A stretch of 64,000 bases of DNA. Origin: Symbiobacterium thermophilum IAM 14863. GTDB taxonomy: Bacteria > Bacillota > Sulfobacillia > Symbiobacteriales > Symbiobacteriaceae. The notes under the pieces were generated by a model. It ran no database searches. It saw only the letters and a program-made list of their open reading frames with translations, and was not told the origin of the DNA. Position 1 is the first letter of the stretch. Every line of letters begins with the position of its first letter. Below, piece after piece: positions 50,990 to 59,995 of the stretch. The stretch is from NCBI RefSeq assembly GCF_000009905.1, contig NC_006177.1:3502136-3566135 (forward strand), read 5' to 3'. The position numbers and the translations under genes are program-made.

Positions 50990-51493
50990 TTACGCTTTTT
51001 CGTTGTCCACACCGCGTGCCAGGCGGAGCGCCTGTTTTTCCTCATCGGTGAGGGCGTAGCTGGAGGATCCGCCCCGGATGGGCTTGGCATAGGTACGGCA
51101 CTCCGACCGGCCGTAGAGAGAGGTGACCACAACCCCGTTGTCCTCGCCGTCCAGAAGGGCGCACGAGAAACTGAGGTCTGCACCCACGTCCGGAAAAGCA
51201 TTGTAACGAACGATACCGATGCGCTGCAGATACTTCTGGGAGGCGCTCTCCAGATCGCTGAGCCGCCTGCGGATGGACTCCTGTGCGGCACGCAGATCTG
51301 CGGTAGCCTGCTGCTGCTGGATGAGCAGGTCTTCGAGGCTGGCGTTCGTGTTGCCCCTGAGCAGGCTTCGGTAGCGGCGCAGGAGGATCGACTGCCGCAC
51401 CAGCACGATCAGCATGATGACGATCGCCACAATGCAGAACCCGAGCGCCGTAAACGCCACGAGGAGAGGGTCTTGCTGCAAAAGGACTGCCAC
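50990..51493 (-). CDS. DUF4446 family membrane protein
   Basis: A 167-residue protein: one N-terminal membrane helix (LVAFTALGFCIVAIVIMLIVLV), a coiled-coil segment about 45-95, then the DUF4446 core (GIVRYNAFPDVGADLSFSCALLDGEDNGVVVTSLYGR). This uncharacterised family typically lies next to parAB in Firmicutes, as here apart from the parS array. GTG after GGGAGG. Confidence 0.88.
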   Translation of the reverse strand: MAVLLQQDPLLVAFTALGFCIVAIVIMLIVLVRQSILLRRYRSLLRGNTNASLEDLLIQQQQATADLRAAQESIRRRLSDLESASQKYLQRIGIVRYNAFPDVGADLSFSCALLDGEDNGVVVTSLYGRSECRTYAKPIRGGSSSYALTDEEKQALRLARGVDNEKA

Positions 51494-51531
51494 GGGGAAG
51501 GCCTCCCTGTCTCTTGCCAGTGTCTTGACAA

Positions 51532-51556
51532 ACCGGGAGCGGACGCGCTCCCGGGT
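51532..51556 (-). terminator. Hairpin upstream of the DUF4446 gene
   Basis: CCGGGAGCG / CGCTCCCGG arms followed by TTTGTC on the minus strand. It would shield the DUF4446 gene from transcription coming through the parS region. Confidence 0.6.
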
Positions 51557-51599
51557 CGGTAAAGGTCATCGCTTCATTAGAAGACGGTCAGGGCCGAAG

Positions 51600-51615
51600 T
51601 GTTCCACGTGGAACA
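51600..51615. promoter_or_regulatory. parS: parS site 1
   Basis: Perfect 16-bp palindrome TGTTCCACGTGGAACA. Confidence 0.93.
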
Positions 51616-51957
51616 CTGGGGCCGGGCGTACCAATGCATGACGATGCTCCCGCCTGAGATCCTTTGGGGTGCTGAGGTCGTTCACGGCGTCATCTTGCGC
51701 CGGGCCATACGGAGGCGGCAGGTGGTAAGCGCTTTCGCAAGGCCGCGCGCAGGCAGTGTGCCGGTCCTCCCCGTCACGGAGCGTCGGTTGTCCGCCAGAT
51801 CGGGGCAATCCCCCATGCCAGTGAAGCGCCTTCCTCGGGGCGTGTCGTGCCTGACGGTAAGGACCATGTGCCGCGTCACCCGGGCCACCTGACGGCGTTT
51901 GACCAGCAGTGCCGGCCGGTGCTGCGGTGGCATGTCTGCCCGCTCAATAGGCGGCAG

Positions 51958-51973
51958 TGTTCCACGTGGAACA
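51958..51973. promoter_or_regulatory. parS: parS site 2
   Basis: Perfect 16-bp palindrome, 358 bp from site 1. Confidence 0.93.
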
Positions 51974-52089
51974 TCAGTGGAAAAGCGCCGCATCAGACCC
52001 GAGGGCGTTCTGTCACTGCCCGTCCGTGTACCTTGCATAACCGCGGGTCGAGTATACTTCTCCGCCTGAGGTCCCACCACCTTCCGCGT

Positions 52090-52105
52090 TGTTCCACGTG
52101 GAACA
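52090..52105. promoter_or_regulatory. parS: parS site 3
   Basis: Perfect 16-bp palindrome, 21 bp before the insertion sequence. Confidence 0.93.
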
Positions 52106-52126
52106 TCTCCCACTGGAGCCCCGGGG

Positions 52127-53661
52127 CTAGGAGCCTGTCTGAGTAAGCCAGTTCTGTAGGAGCAAAAGGGTTCGGTGTCCAATGTCTTCAGCATGAGCAA
52201 GAAGACGTATCGACCGTATGAGCCCAATCAGCTGTTGCTGCTGCCCCCTGCCCTGCAGGACTGGCTTCCGCATGACCATTTCGCTTACTTCCTGAGTGAT
52301 GTCGTGGACTCACTCGATTTAAGCCAAATCGAACAGACGTACGAGCGAGAGCTACGAGGTTACCCACCGTACCATCCGCGGATGATGGTCAAGGTGCTGC
52401 TGTACGCCTACTGTAACGGCGTCTACTCCTCTCGCAAGATCGAACGCCGGCTGCAGGAGGACGTAGCCTTCCGCGTCCTTGCGGCCAACAACCAGCCCGA
52501 CTTCCGGACGATCAGCGATTTCCGGAAGCGGCATCTAAAGGCCCTCTCCGACCTGTTCCTGCAAGTGGTCAAGATCTGCAAGAAGGCCGGACTGGTTCGC
52601 CTGGGTCATGTGGCCTTGGATGGCACCAAGATCAAGGCCAACGCCTCCAAGCACAAGGCGATGAGCGATAGCCGGATGGTGGAGGAAGAACAACGCCTGA
52701 AGGCGGAGATCGCAGAGCTGCTCCAGAAAGCCGAGCAAGCTGACCAGGCCGAGGATCACCGCTTCGGCCCACATCGTCGTGGGGATGAACTGCCCGAAGA
52801 ACTCCGCTTCCGTGAGCGGCGGCTGGCCAAGATTCAAGAAGCCAAGGCTGCTCTGGAAGCCGAAGCGCGCCTGAGGGCCGGCGCTGACGAACATGAGCCT
52901 CCCGAGGAGCCGGGACCCAAGGGGCCCAAGGGCGGTCGTCGGCGGAAGCGGCCGAAGGCAGAACCCGCACCAACAGCGCAGCGCAACTTTACGGATCCCG
53001 ATTCCCGGATCATGAAAGGCTCTGATAAGCAGTTCATCCAGGGGTACAACGCCCAGGCCGTCGTCGATGCCGATACGCAGATTGTCGTCGCTGCTGCCGT
53101 AACAAACCAGGCGGCAGATGCTCCGCACTTGATCCCCATGATGGAGCAGGTCGAAACCAATGTCGATGAGATGCCGGAGGAGGTTTCTGCCGATGCAGGG
53201 TACTTCAGTGAGCAAAACGTTCAGTGGCTCTTGCAGCGGCGAATCAATCCCTACATTCCTCCGGAGAAGCAGCGGCACAGCGAACGTCGCCGTGCGAAAT
53301 CACCACGCGGCCCGATTCCCAAGGGAGCAACGCTTCGGGATCGGATGCGGCGGAAACTGCAGCTAAAGCGACACGCCGAGCGCTACCGAAAGCGAGAGCA
53401 GAGCATTGAGCCGGTCTTCGGGCAGATCAAGGAGGCTCGTGGTTTCCGGCAGTTCCATCTCCGTGGACTGGAAGCAGTCAACGGGGAATGGCTTCTTGTG
53501 TGCCTTTGCCACAATCTCTTGAAGCTCTACGCCTTCAGCCAGGCCGCATAGGCCCGAAATCTGCCTTCAGACAGCGCATGAAGAAGTAGGCACGATCGTT
53601 GATATCCAATCATTGGGAGTCTGCCCCTATCTCACGTGCGGTTACCCGGACAGGCTCCTAG
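52127..53661 (+). mobile_element. IS1182-family insertion sequence inside the parS array
   Basis: About 1.53 kb. Imperfect terminal inverted repeats begin GAGCCTGTC (left 52131-52149; right complement 53639-53657, about 15 of 19 matching). CTAG occurs at both outer edges (52127-52130, 53658-53661), a probable 4-bp target duplication. It contains one intact transposase gene. Confidence 0.88.
52175..53551 (+). CDS. Transposase, IS1182 family (DDE)
   Basis: A 458-residue transposase: an N-terminal domain (LLPPALQDWLPHDHFAYFLSDVVDSLDL; HPRMMVKVLLYAYCNGVYSSRKIERRL; FRTISDFRKRH), first catalytic Asp in HVALDGTKIKAN, a charged insertion (about 165-270), second Asp in VSADAGYFSEQN, and the catalytic Glu in SIEPVFGQIKEARGFRQFHLRGL. 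The gene looks intact. GTG start at 52175 after AAAAGGG; ATG 52193 is an alternative. Confidence 0.93.
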   Translation: MSNVFSMSKKTYRPYEPNQLLLLPPALQDWLPHDHFAYFLSDVVDSLDLSQIEQTYERELRGYPPYHPRMMVKVLLYAYCNGVYSSRKIERRLQEDVAFRVLAANNQPDFRTISDFRKRHLKALSDLFLQVVKICKKAGLVRLGHVALDGTKIKANASKHKAMSDSRMVEEEQRLKAEIAELLQKAEQADQAEDHRFGPHRRGDELPEELRFRERRLAKIQEAKAALEAEARLRAGADEHEPPEEPGPKGPKGGRRRKRPKAEPAPTAQRNFTDPDSRIMKGSDKQFIQGYNAQAVVDADTQIVVAAAVTNQAADAPHLIPMMEQVETNVDEMPEEVSADAGYFSEQNVQWLLQRRINPYIPPEKQRHSERRRAKSPRGPIPKGATLRDRMRRKLQLKRHAERYRKREQSIEPVFGQIKEARGFRQFHLRGLEAVNGEWLLVCLCHNLLKLYAFSQAA

Positions 53662-54059
53662 GTTCCCGACTGCGTTTCACCGGCTAAGTCCACGGTCTGC
53701 GCGTCGGCGGCATGGTCGACACCGGGCGTCCAAGACGCACCCTCCTTGCCGCTGGTGCATTTGCGCATCTTTTGCACATTGATCGCCGCGTGTCCTACGT
53801 CCCCTGCTCCCCCATGACCGCCACAGGCGGCCCTCGCTGCCATGTCCGTGTAGCCCCCTCCGCCCCGGGGGCTTCCCGTCAGAGGTTCACATGGCCACAC
53901 TCAGGCGAACACAAGCCTTACCACGGAGGGATCTGGACTGCTGTCGGCGTACGAAATCGCACGAGCAGCACTCTTCGCCCACCAGGACACCCAGAAGCCA
54001 CGGGTTGTCACGGCCCGATCGGTTGAGGAGTGTTTCGCGTGGTGTGTGGACTGTTCTGG

Positions 54060-54075
54060 TGTTCCACGCGGAACA
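54060..54075. promoter_or_regulatory. parS: parS site 4 (degenerate)
   Basis: TGTTCCACGCGGAACA; one base breaks the central CACGTG. Confidence 0.75.
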
Positions 54076-54188
54076 TCGCGCACCAGAGGGGTCTGCCATC
54101 TCCCGTCGCTGGCCGTTCGTCCCCGTCGCGTACCGACTCCAGTGCAGGTCCTGTCCACCGTTGTCCCCGCGGGTGTCCTGCAGCACGG

Positions 54189-54204
54189 TGTTCCACGTGG
54201 AACA
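54189..54204. promoter_or_regulatory. parS: parS site 5
   Basis: Perfect 16-bp palindrome. Confidence 0.93.
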
Positions 54205-54266
54205 CCGGGTCTGTCCGGCGCTTACGACAGCGGCATCCCGCGCATCTGTCAGCACGCCGTGTCAAC

Positions 54267-54280
54267 GTTCCACGTGGAAC
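54267..54280. promoter_or_regulatory. parS: parS site 6
   Basis: Perfect 14-bp core GTTCCACGTGGAAC; the flanks are not symmetric. Confidence 0.92.
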
Positions 54281-54421
54281 ACTGGTCCTTCAGGTCAGCA
54301 CAAGCTCACCACTGCGAATCGCGCCCTCCCCTTCACACGCACGCCCTACACGGCCCGAGTCCGCCGGCGGCACACCCCCCAGGCCGAAACCGCGTCGGAC
54401 CCATCCCCTACCGCGCCCCGA

Positions 54422-54437
54422 TGTTCCACGTGGAACA
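54422..54437. promoter_or_regulatory. parS: parS site 7
   Basis: Perfect 16-bp palindrome. Confidence 0.93.
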
Positions 54438-54606
54438 CGCTCTCCGGTTGCCTGCCCCCGTTGCTACCATCCCACGGCGATACCAACCTACCGCGCCCTC
54501 CAGCCCACCTGCTGGCGGCAAGGGAAAGGGCACGGCATGCAGTCCGCTCCACGTCCCGGCCATGACGCCACCAGGACTGACCCCTCGCCCCTTTTCGGGG
54601 ACTCCA

Positions 54607-54620
54607 GTTCCACGTGGAAC
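54607..54620. promoter_or_regulatory. parS: parS site 8
   Basis: Perfect 14-bp core. Confidence 0.92.
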
Positions 54621-54716
54621 ACACCCCAATGCCGTCAACTTCTCAGACGCGGAAGAACCTCCTTACTTCGTCAGGCGGTCGACGACGTTGAGGGCTGACC
54701 GGCAGCCTCGGCCTCG

Positions 54717-54732
54717 TGTTCCACGTGGAACA
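54717..54732. promoter_or_regulatory. parS: parS site 9
   Basis: Perfect 16-bp palindrome. Confidence 0.93.
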
Positions 54733-54881
54733 CCGCCGGACCATCGCAGACCCACCCAGCCACGATGCCGAGCTTTAGCCGTCTGGTGATACCTGCAACT
54801 GGCCGAACACCGACACGAAGGAGCCGCACCCTGAGCGATCCGCGGCTTCCTGCTTATGGACCCGCTCCGGAGCCTTCCCTC

Positions 54882-54897
54882 TGTTCCACGTGGAACA
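54882..54897. promoter_or_regulatory. parS: parS site 10
   Basis: Perfect 16-bp palindrome. Confidence 0.93.
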
Positions 54898-55063
54898 CAC
54901 TCGCTCGGAGAGGGCCTCATCATCCGCAACCAAGTGAGCACTTCCCAGCTGTCGGCCGGCCCGCCATCTCCACGCCCTGTCGCCCAAACTGCTCCGGGCT
55001 TCCCAGGAGACGCAAAATCCCGCCCGGGGATCCAGCCCGAGCGGCCTCACCGCCACAGCCAAG

Positions 55064-55077
55064 GTTGCACGTGGAAC
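55064..55077. promoter_or_regulatory. parS: parS site 11 (degenerate)
   Basis: GTTGCACGTGGAAC; one half-site mismatch. Confidence 0.75.
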
Positions 55078-55153
55078 ATCCGCCACCGCATGCCCACGGG
55101 ACGCTCAGCTCTGAGCTCAGCCGCCACCCCACGCACCTGTTGGGGCGGGCAAC

Positions 55154-55169
55154 TGTTCCACGTGGAACA
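55154..55169. promoter_or_regulatory. parS: parS site 12
   Basis: Perfect 16-bp palindrome. Confidence 0.93.
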
Positions 55170-55213
55170 CAGGCAGCCCGATCCTTCCTGGACCACCACC
55201 CCCGCAGACAAAG

Positions 55214-55229
55214 TGTTCCACGTGGAACA
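55214..55229. promoter_or_regulatory. parS: parS site 13
   Basis: Perfect 16-bp palindrome. Confidence 0.93.
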
Positions 55230-55254
55230 GCAACCGCGGATCCTCGACGCGCGC

Positions 55255-55270
55255 TGTTCCACGTGGAACA
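55255..55270. promoter_or_regulatory. parS: parS site 14
   Basis: Perfect 16-bp palindrome, 2 bp from the parB stop codon. Confidence 0.93.
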
Positions 55271-55272
55271 CC

Positions 55273-56169
55273 TTACACCCGGAACGGCTCCCGGGGCGGT
55301 CTCGGCCGCTCCATCCGCTGACCCACGCCGAGCGCCTCCAGCAACCGGTTCAACCCGTCCTCGTCAAAGAACGTGATCTCCACCCGCCCCCGGTCGCCGC
55401 TCCAGTGGAGCTTCACCGGCGTACCCAGCTGCTCCCGCAGCTGCTGCTCGACGGCGGCAAGATCAGGGGGCAACTTTCCCTTCGCTCTGGCCCGAGGCCT
55501 CTGCCGCCTCTCCCGGGGCGTCAGTTCGTCCTCCAGTTCCCGCACGGACAGCCCCTTGGCGATGACCATCTCCGCCAGGGCGACCACCCTTGCGGGGTCC
55601 TCCACTCCGCACAGCACCTTGGCGTGCCCCATACTCAGCCTGCCGGCCCGCACCTCATCCTGCACCTGCGCCGGAAGCTGCAGAAGCCGCAAGGTGTTGG
55701 CCACCTGGGACCGGCTCCGCCCCAACCGCTGCGCCAGCGCCTCCTGCGTCAGGCCGAAGCTCTCCATCAGGGTGCGGTAGGCTTCGGCTTCCTCCATCGG
55801 ATTCAGGTCCTCGCGCTGCAGGTTCTCGATCAGGGCAATCTCCATGCGCTCGGCGTCGCTGAACTCCCGCACCAGGGCCGGCACCTTGGTCAGGCCCGCC
55901 AGTTGGGCCGCCCGCCACCGCCGTTCCCCGGCCACGATCTCGTATCCGTCCCCCGCCTTCCGGACCAGGATGGGTTGCACGATCCCGTGCTCCTTGATCG
56001 AGAGCGCCAGCTCTTCCAGGCGGACCTCATCAAACTCCTTCCGAGGCTGATCCGGGTTGGGCCGAATCACCCCGATCTCCAGCTCCACCACGCCCAGCCG
56101 TTCCCGATCGGCCGGATCGATCCCCGGGATCAGGGCGCCGATGCCCCTACCCAGCCCTTTCTTCGACAC
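55273..56169 (-). CDS. parB: Chromosome-partitioning protein ParB (Spo0J)
   Basis: A 298-residue ParB CTPase clamp. The N-terminal KKGLGRGIGALI peptide stimulates ParA; the CTP-binding/spreading motif is GERRWRAAQLAG with ENLQREDLNP; the HTH that reads parS is around GLTQEALAQRLGRSRSQVANTLRLL; a C-terminal dimer domain follows. It loads on the 14 parS sites immediately downstream and spreads. A GTG start overlaps the parA 3' end by 23 bp. Its stop is 2 bp from parS site 14. Confidence 0.97.
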   Translation of the reverse strand: MSKKGLGRGIGALIPGIDPADRERLGVVELEIGVIRPNPDQPRKEFDEVRLEELALSIKEHGIVQPILVRKAGDGYEIVAGERRWRAAQLAGLTKVPALVREFSDAERMEIALIENLQREDLNPMEEAEAYRTLMESFGLTQEALAQRLGRSRSQVANTLRLLQLPAQVQDEVRAGRLSMGHAKVLCGVEDPARVVALAEMVIAKGLSVRELEDELTPRERRQRPRARAKGKLPPDLAAVEQQLREQLGTPVKLHWSGDRGRVEITFFDEDGLNRLLEALGVGQRMERPRPPREPFRV

Positions 56170-56923
56170 GCTCGATCACCTCTCTGGCCAACTCCATGTA
56201 CGCTTCTGCGCCCTTCGACCGGGGATCGTACAACGTGATCGGCAGTCCATGACTCGGCGCCTCGCTCAGCCGCACATTCCTCGTGATGATCGAGCGATAG
56301 ACCTGCCCCTTGAAGAAGCGCTTTACTTCCTCGACCACCTGAATGCTCAGGTTGGTCCGGCCGTCAAACATCGTCAGCACCACGCCCTCCACTTCCAGGT
56401 TCGGGTTGAGGGCTTCCCTCACGAGCCGGAACGTGTCCATCAACTGCGTGAGCCCCTCCAGCGCATAGTACTCGCACTGGATCGGGATCAGGATCGAATC
56501 AGCGGCCGTGAGGGCGTTGATCGTCAGAAGGCCCAGCGAAGGCGGGCAGTCCATCAGAACGAAGTCGTACTGGTCACGCACCGGATCCAACGCCTGTTTC
56601 AGCCGGCTCTCCCGGGCGATCCGGGGAACCAGCTCGATCTCGGCGCCGGCCAGGTCGATGGTCGCCGGCACCACCTGCAGCCCCCTGACCCGGGTGTTGA
56701 CCACCGCCTCCTGCAACGGAAGCTCGTCCAGCAGCACGTCGTACACCGACGCTTTCAGGCGCCTGCGGTCCAGACCGAGGCCCGACGTGGCGTTGCCCTG
56801 GGGGTCGACATCGATCAGCAGGACCCGCTTGCCCAGGTCCGCCAGGCAGGCGCTCAGGTTCACGGCCGTGGTCGTCTTGCCGACGCCACCCTTCTGATTG
56901 GCGATAGCGATGACCCGACTCAC
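56147..56923 (-). CDS. parA: Chromosome-partitioning ATPase ParA (Soj)
   Basis: A 258-residue Walker-type ATPase: deviant Walker A KGGVGKTTTAVNL, switch I VDPQGNATSGLG, and FVLMDCPPSLGLLTINAL. It moves ParB-parS complexes and influences DnaA. GTG 56923 was chosen because AAGGAG lies 8 bases upstream; the frame extends to 56983 without ParA-like sequence. It forms parA-parB. Confidence 0.97.
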   Translation of the reverse strand: MSRVIAIANQKGGVGKTTTAVNLSACLADLGKRVLLIDVDPQGNATSGLGLDRRRLKASVYDVLLDELPLQEAVVNTRVRGLQVVPATIDLAGAEIELVPRIARESRLKQALDPVRDQYDFVLMDCPPSLGLLTINALTAADSILIPIQCEYYALEGLTQLMDTFRLVREALNPNLEVEGVVLTMFDGRTNLSIQVVEEVKRFFKGQVYRSIITRNVRLSEAPSHGLPITLYDPRSKGAEAYMELAREVIERVEERAG

Positions 56924-57241
56924 TGCTGACACTCCTTCCGAGACGGCACCGGTACGGCCGTGCTGGAGCACAGTGCCTTTCAACTCGTAATTGATTCGTC
57001 ATGCCCCTACCCGTTCCTGCCCCTCCACCCGATCCCAACCGGCGGGCGGCCACCCGCAGTCAGGCGCTCCGCCGCCCTGCGCCCCGACCGCTGCCACCTT
57101 CACGCCAGCCACGGATCTCGCCGTCGCACAGCGATATCAAGAGAAAAACCGGAGGAGCGGATCTCCGCCCCTCCTTCTCGCAGGCGTCCCGGCCGGACCG
57201 GTCCGCCACCGGCTAATGCGAACCTCCGTTCGTAGCCCCAG

Positions 57242-57265
57242 GGCCCCTGAGAGCCCCGCTGCGCC
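57242..57265. repeat. Direct repeat copy 1
   Basis: Begins GGCCCCTGA and ends GCCCCGCTGCGCC; differs from copy 2 at two positions and is 79 bp away. Confidence 0.55.
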
Positions 57266-57320
57266 CCTTTTCGGCCCTCAAGAGTATCTACATATACCTA
57301 TCTGTCCGATTGCCCGCGAA

Positions 57321-57344
57321 GGCCCCTGACGGCCCCGCTGCGCC
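57321..57344. repeat. Direct repeat copy 2
   Basis: Begins GGCCCCTGA and ends GCCCCGCTGCGCC, just past the rsmG stop; may include part of the rsmG terminator. Confidence 0.55.
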
Positions 57345-57349
57345 GTCTT

Positions 57350-58090
57350 TCAGAGCGGGCTCTTCGCGGGCACGCCGGCCCGCCGGGGGTAAGCCTTCGG
57401 CGTCGGCCTCTCCTTGCGGATGAGCACCAGGGACCGGCGTCCTCCCCCGTCCGGCAGCTCCAGCTCCCGAACCTCCTCCAACCGGCCCCCGAGCTTCTCC
57501 ACCGCGGCTTCTGCGGCAAGGATCTCCTCCCCCACGGACGGGCCCTTCATCGCCAGGAACCGGCCGCCCACCCGGGCCAACGGCAGACAGTACTCCGCCA
57601 GCACTCTGAGCTCCGCCACCGCCCGGGCCGTCACCAGGTCGTACCGCTCCCGGTGCGCCGGGTTACGGCCGACGTCCTCCGCCCGGCCCCACACGACCTG
57701 ATAGCCCTCGCCTCCCGCGAGGGGCCCGATCACCGCCTGTCCGACCTCCTCCAGGAACCGGCAGCGCTTCTGCAGGCTCTCCAACAGCGTGAGATCGATG
57801 CCGGGGCGCAGACACTTCCACACCACCCCCGGAAAACCGGCACCGGTGCCGACGTCGATCACCCGCTGCCCCGGCTCCACGCCCGCGACGGCCAGGCCGG
57901 AAGCGGCGTCCAGCGCGTGCTTGATCACCATCTCCTGCGGGTCGGTGATGGCGGTCAGGTTCATGCGTTCGTTCCACTCCCGCACCAGGTCCAGGTGGAG
58001 CAGCACCGCCTCCACCCCGCCCGGTTCAGCCTCTACCCCCAGGCTGGCCAATCCCTCTTCCAGCAAGCCCCGGTACGCCGTCGCATCCAT
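57350..58090 (-). CDS. rsmG: 16S rRNA (guanine-527-N7)-methyltransferase
   Basis: A 246-residue SAM-dependent methyltransferase (GidB) of G527 in 16S rRNA; loss gives low-level streptomycin resistance in other bacteria. Motifs: WNERMNLTAITDPQEMVIKHALDA, the SAM loop VIDVGTGAGFPGVVWKCLRP, TLLESLQKRCRFLEEV, and TARAVAELRVLAEYCLPL. The C-terminal 20 residues are an unusual basic extension. ATG 58090 is 12 bases after GAGGAGG. Confidence 0.96.
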   Translation of the reverse strand: MDATAYRGLLEEGLASLGVEAEPGGVEAVLLHLDLVREWNERMNLTAITDPQEMVIKHALDAASGLAVAGVEPGQRVIDVGTGAGFPGVVWKCLRPGIDLTLLESLQKRCRFLEEVGQAVIGPLAGGEGYQVVWGRAEDVGRNPAHRERYDLVTARAVAELRVLAEYCLPLARVGGRFLAMKGPSVGEEILAAEAAVEKLGGRLEEVRELELPDGGGRRSLVLIRKERPTPKAYPRRAGVPAKSPL

Positions 58091-58097
58091 CTCCTGT

Positions 58098-59990
58098 CTA
58101 CGCCTCCTCCGCACGGTCCCGCGCCCTTGCGAGCCGGTCCAGGTGAACCATCAGGACCGCCACGTCGGCCGGCGAGACGCCCGAGATCCGACTGGCCTGG
58201 CCCAGGGTCTCCGGCCGGATCCGCGAGAGCTTCTCCCGGGCTTCCATGGAGAGCCCCGTCAGCGCCTGGTAATCCAGCGTCGGCGGGATCCGCCGGGCCT
58301 CCATCCTGCGCATCCGATCCACCTGCTGTTGCTCCTTCGCGATGTACCCCGCGTACTTGACCTGCGTCTCCACTTCCCGCCAGATGGCCTCATCCAGATC
58401 CGGACGGCCCAGACCCATCTCCACAAGGTGCTCGTAGCGCACCTCGGGCCTCCGCAGCAGCTGCTCCAGGGTCACGCCGGCCTTCAGGGGCGCCGAGCCC
58501 AGCCGCTCCAGCACCCGCTGCACCTCCGGCGCCGGACCCACCACGGTCCGGGCCAGCCGCTCCCGCTCCGCCTCGATGCCGTCCCGGAGCGCGACAAACA
58601 CCTCCCAGCGGGCGTCGTCCACAAGGCCGTATTCCCGCCCTTTCTCGGTGAGCCGGAGGTGGGCATTGTCCTGCCGGAGCATCATCCGGAACTCGGCCCG
58701 GGAGGTCAGCATCCGGTACGGCTCCGGCGAGCCTTTGGTCACCAGGTCGTCGATCAGCACGCCGATGTACCCCTCCGAGCGGCTGATCACCAGGGGCTCC
58801 CGTCCCTCCACGTAGCAGGCGGCGTTGATCCCGGCGATTAACCCCTGGGCGGCCGCCTCCTCGTAACCCGACGTACCGTTGATCTGCCCGCCGCAGAAGA
58901 GGCCCCGAACCAGCTTGGTCTCCAGGCTGGGCTTCAGCTGCGTGCTGACGATGTAGTCGTACTCGATGGCGTACCCCGGCCGCATGAGCTCGGCCTCCTC
59001 CATCCCCGGAACGGTGCGGACCAGTTCGATCTGCACTTCCTCGGGAAGGCTGGTGGAGAGGCCCAGCACGTACATCTCGTGGGACTCCCGCGACTCGGGC
59101 TCCAGGAAGACCTGGTGGCTCTCCTTATCGGCGAAGCGCACCACCTTGTCCTCCACCGACGGGCAGTACCGGGGCCCACGCCCCTCGATGACGCCCGTGA
59201 ACATCGGGGCGCGGTGCAGGTTGCGCCGGATCAGCTCGTGGCTCGCCGGGGTCGTGTGGGTGAGCCAGCAGGGCAGCTGCTCCCGGTGGTCCAGGGGCGA
59301 CATGAAGCTGAACCGGTGCGGTTCCGGGTCGCCGTCCTGCCGCACCATCCGGCTGAAGTCCACGGTGCGCCCGTCCACCCGCGGGGGCGTGCCCGTCTTG
59401 AATCGCCCGACCTCGAAGCCGAGCCTCTTCAGGCTCTCGGTGAGCCCCACCGCGGGCGCCAGCCCGCCGGGTCCGGAGGAGCGCTGCACCTCGCCGATGA
59501 TCGTCCGGCCGTGCAGGTAGGTGCCGGTGCTGAGCACCACCGCCTTGGCGCCGTAGAAGATGCCGGTGGCGGTGACGATCCCGCGCACCCGCCCATCCTC
59601 CACCACGATCTCCTGCACCATCGCCTGCTTGAGGTCCAGGTTGGGCGTGCGCTCCAGCACCAGCCGCATCGCCCAGGCGTACGCCCGCTTGTCGATCTGC
59701 GCGCGCAGGGCCTGCACCGCCGGCCCCTTCCCGCTGTTCAGGAGCCGCATCTGCAGGAAGGTGGCATCGGCGGTGAGCGCCATCTGCCCGCCCAGGGCGT
59801 CAATCTCCCGCACCAGGTGCCCCTTCGCGGGCCCGCCGATGGACGGGTTGCAGTTCATCGCTCCGATGTTCTCCAGGGTCGTGGTAAAGCAGGCCGTGCG
59901 CATGCCCTTGCGTGCGGCCGCGAGCGCCGCCTCGATTCCGGCGTGCCCGGCGCCGACCACGATCACGTCGTACTCCTTGGTCAGGCCCAT
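58098..59990 (-). CDS. mnmG: tRNA uridine-34 5-carboxymethylaminomethyl-modifying enzyme MnmG
   Basis: About 630 residues; with MnmE it installs cmnm5U34 in tRNA using FAD, NADH and methylene-THF. FAD loop [55 protein letters not shown], the catalytic Cys region ([13 protein letters not shown]) and [21 protein letters not shown] are all present. ATG 59990 has GGGAAG at 8 bases; GTG 59999 overlaps the mnmE stop. Confidence 0.97.
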
Positions 59991-59995
59991 CCCGC

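Larger units (their letters stand above)
51600..55269. other. parS: parS centromere array region (14 sites, split by an IS)
   Basis: About 3.7 kb (2.1 kb without the IS) with no credible gene, carrying 14 copies of the ParB-binding palindrome GTTCCACGTGGAAC or close variants: three left of the IS, eleven right of it. It abuts the 3' end of parB. Open frames here only translate the repeated palindrome (VPRGT, FHVEH) and lack ribosome sites. Stretches 51616-51957 and 53662-54059 hold no site. Confidence 0.9.
56924..57349. other. Intergenic region between rsmG and parA
   Basis: No gene seen. It contains two copies of a 24-base direct repeat (57242-57265 and 57321-57344) and an AT-rich patch at 57285-57302 (minus strand TATATGTAGATACT) that may hold the parAB promoter. 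Confidence 0.45.

Noticed and set aside
51599..55270. Regularly recurring GTTCCACGTGGAAC considered as CRISPR repeats
   Set aside because: The repeats are perfect palindromes of 14-16 bp with irregular spacing (41 to over 400 bp), no cas genes lie nearby, and they abut parB. They are parS sites.
53887..55376. Several long open frames on both strands in the parS region (up to about 250 codons)
   Set aside because: They repeatedly translate the palindrome (VPRGT, FHVEH, STWNT), lack ribosome sites and family motifs, and overlap each other.
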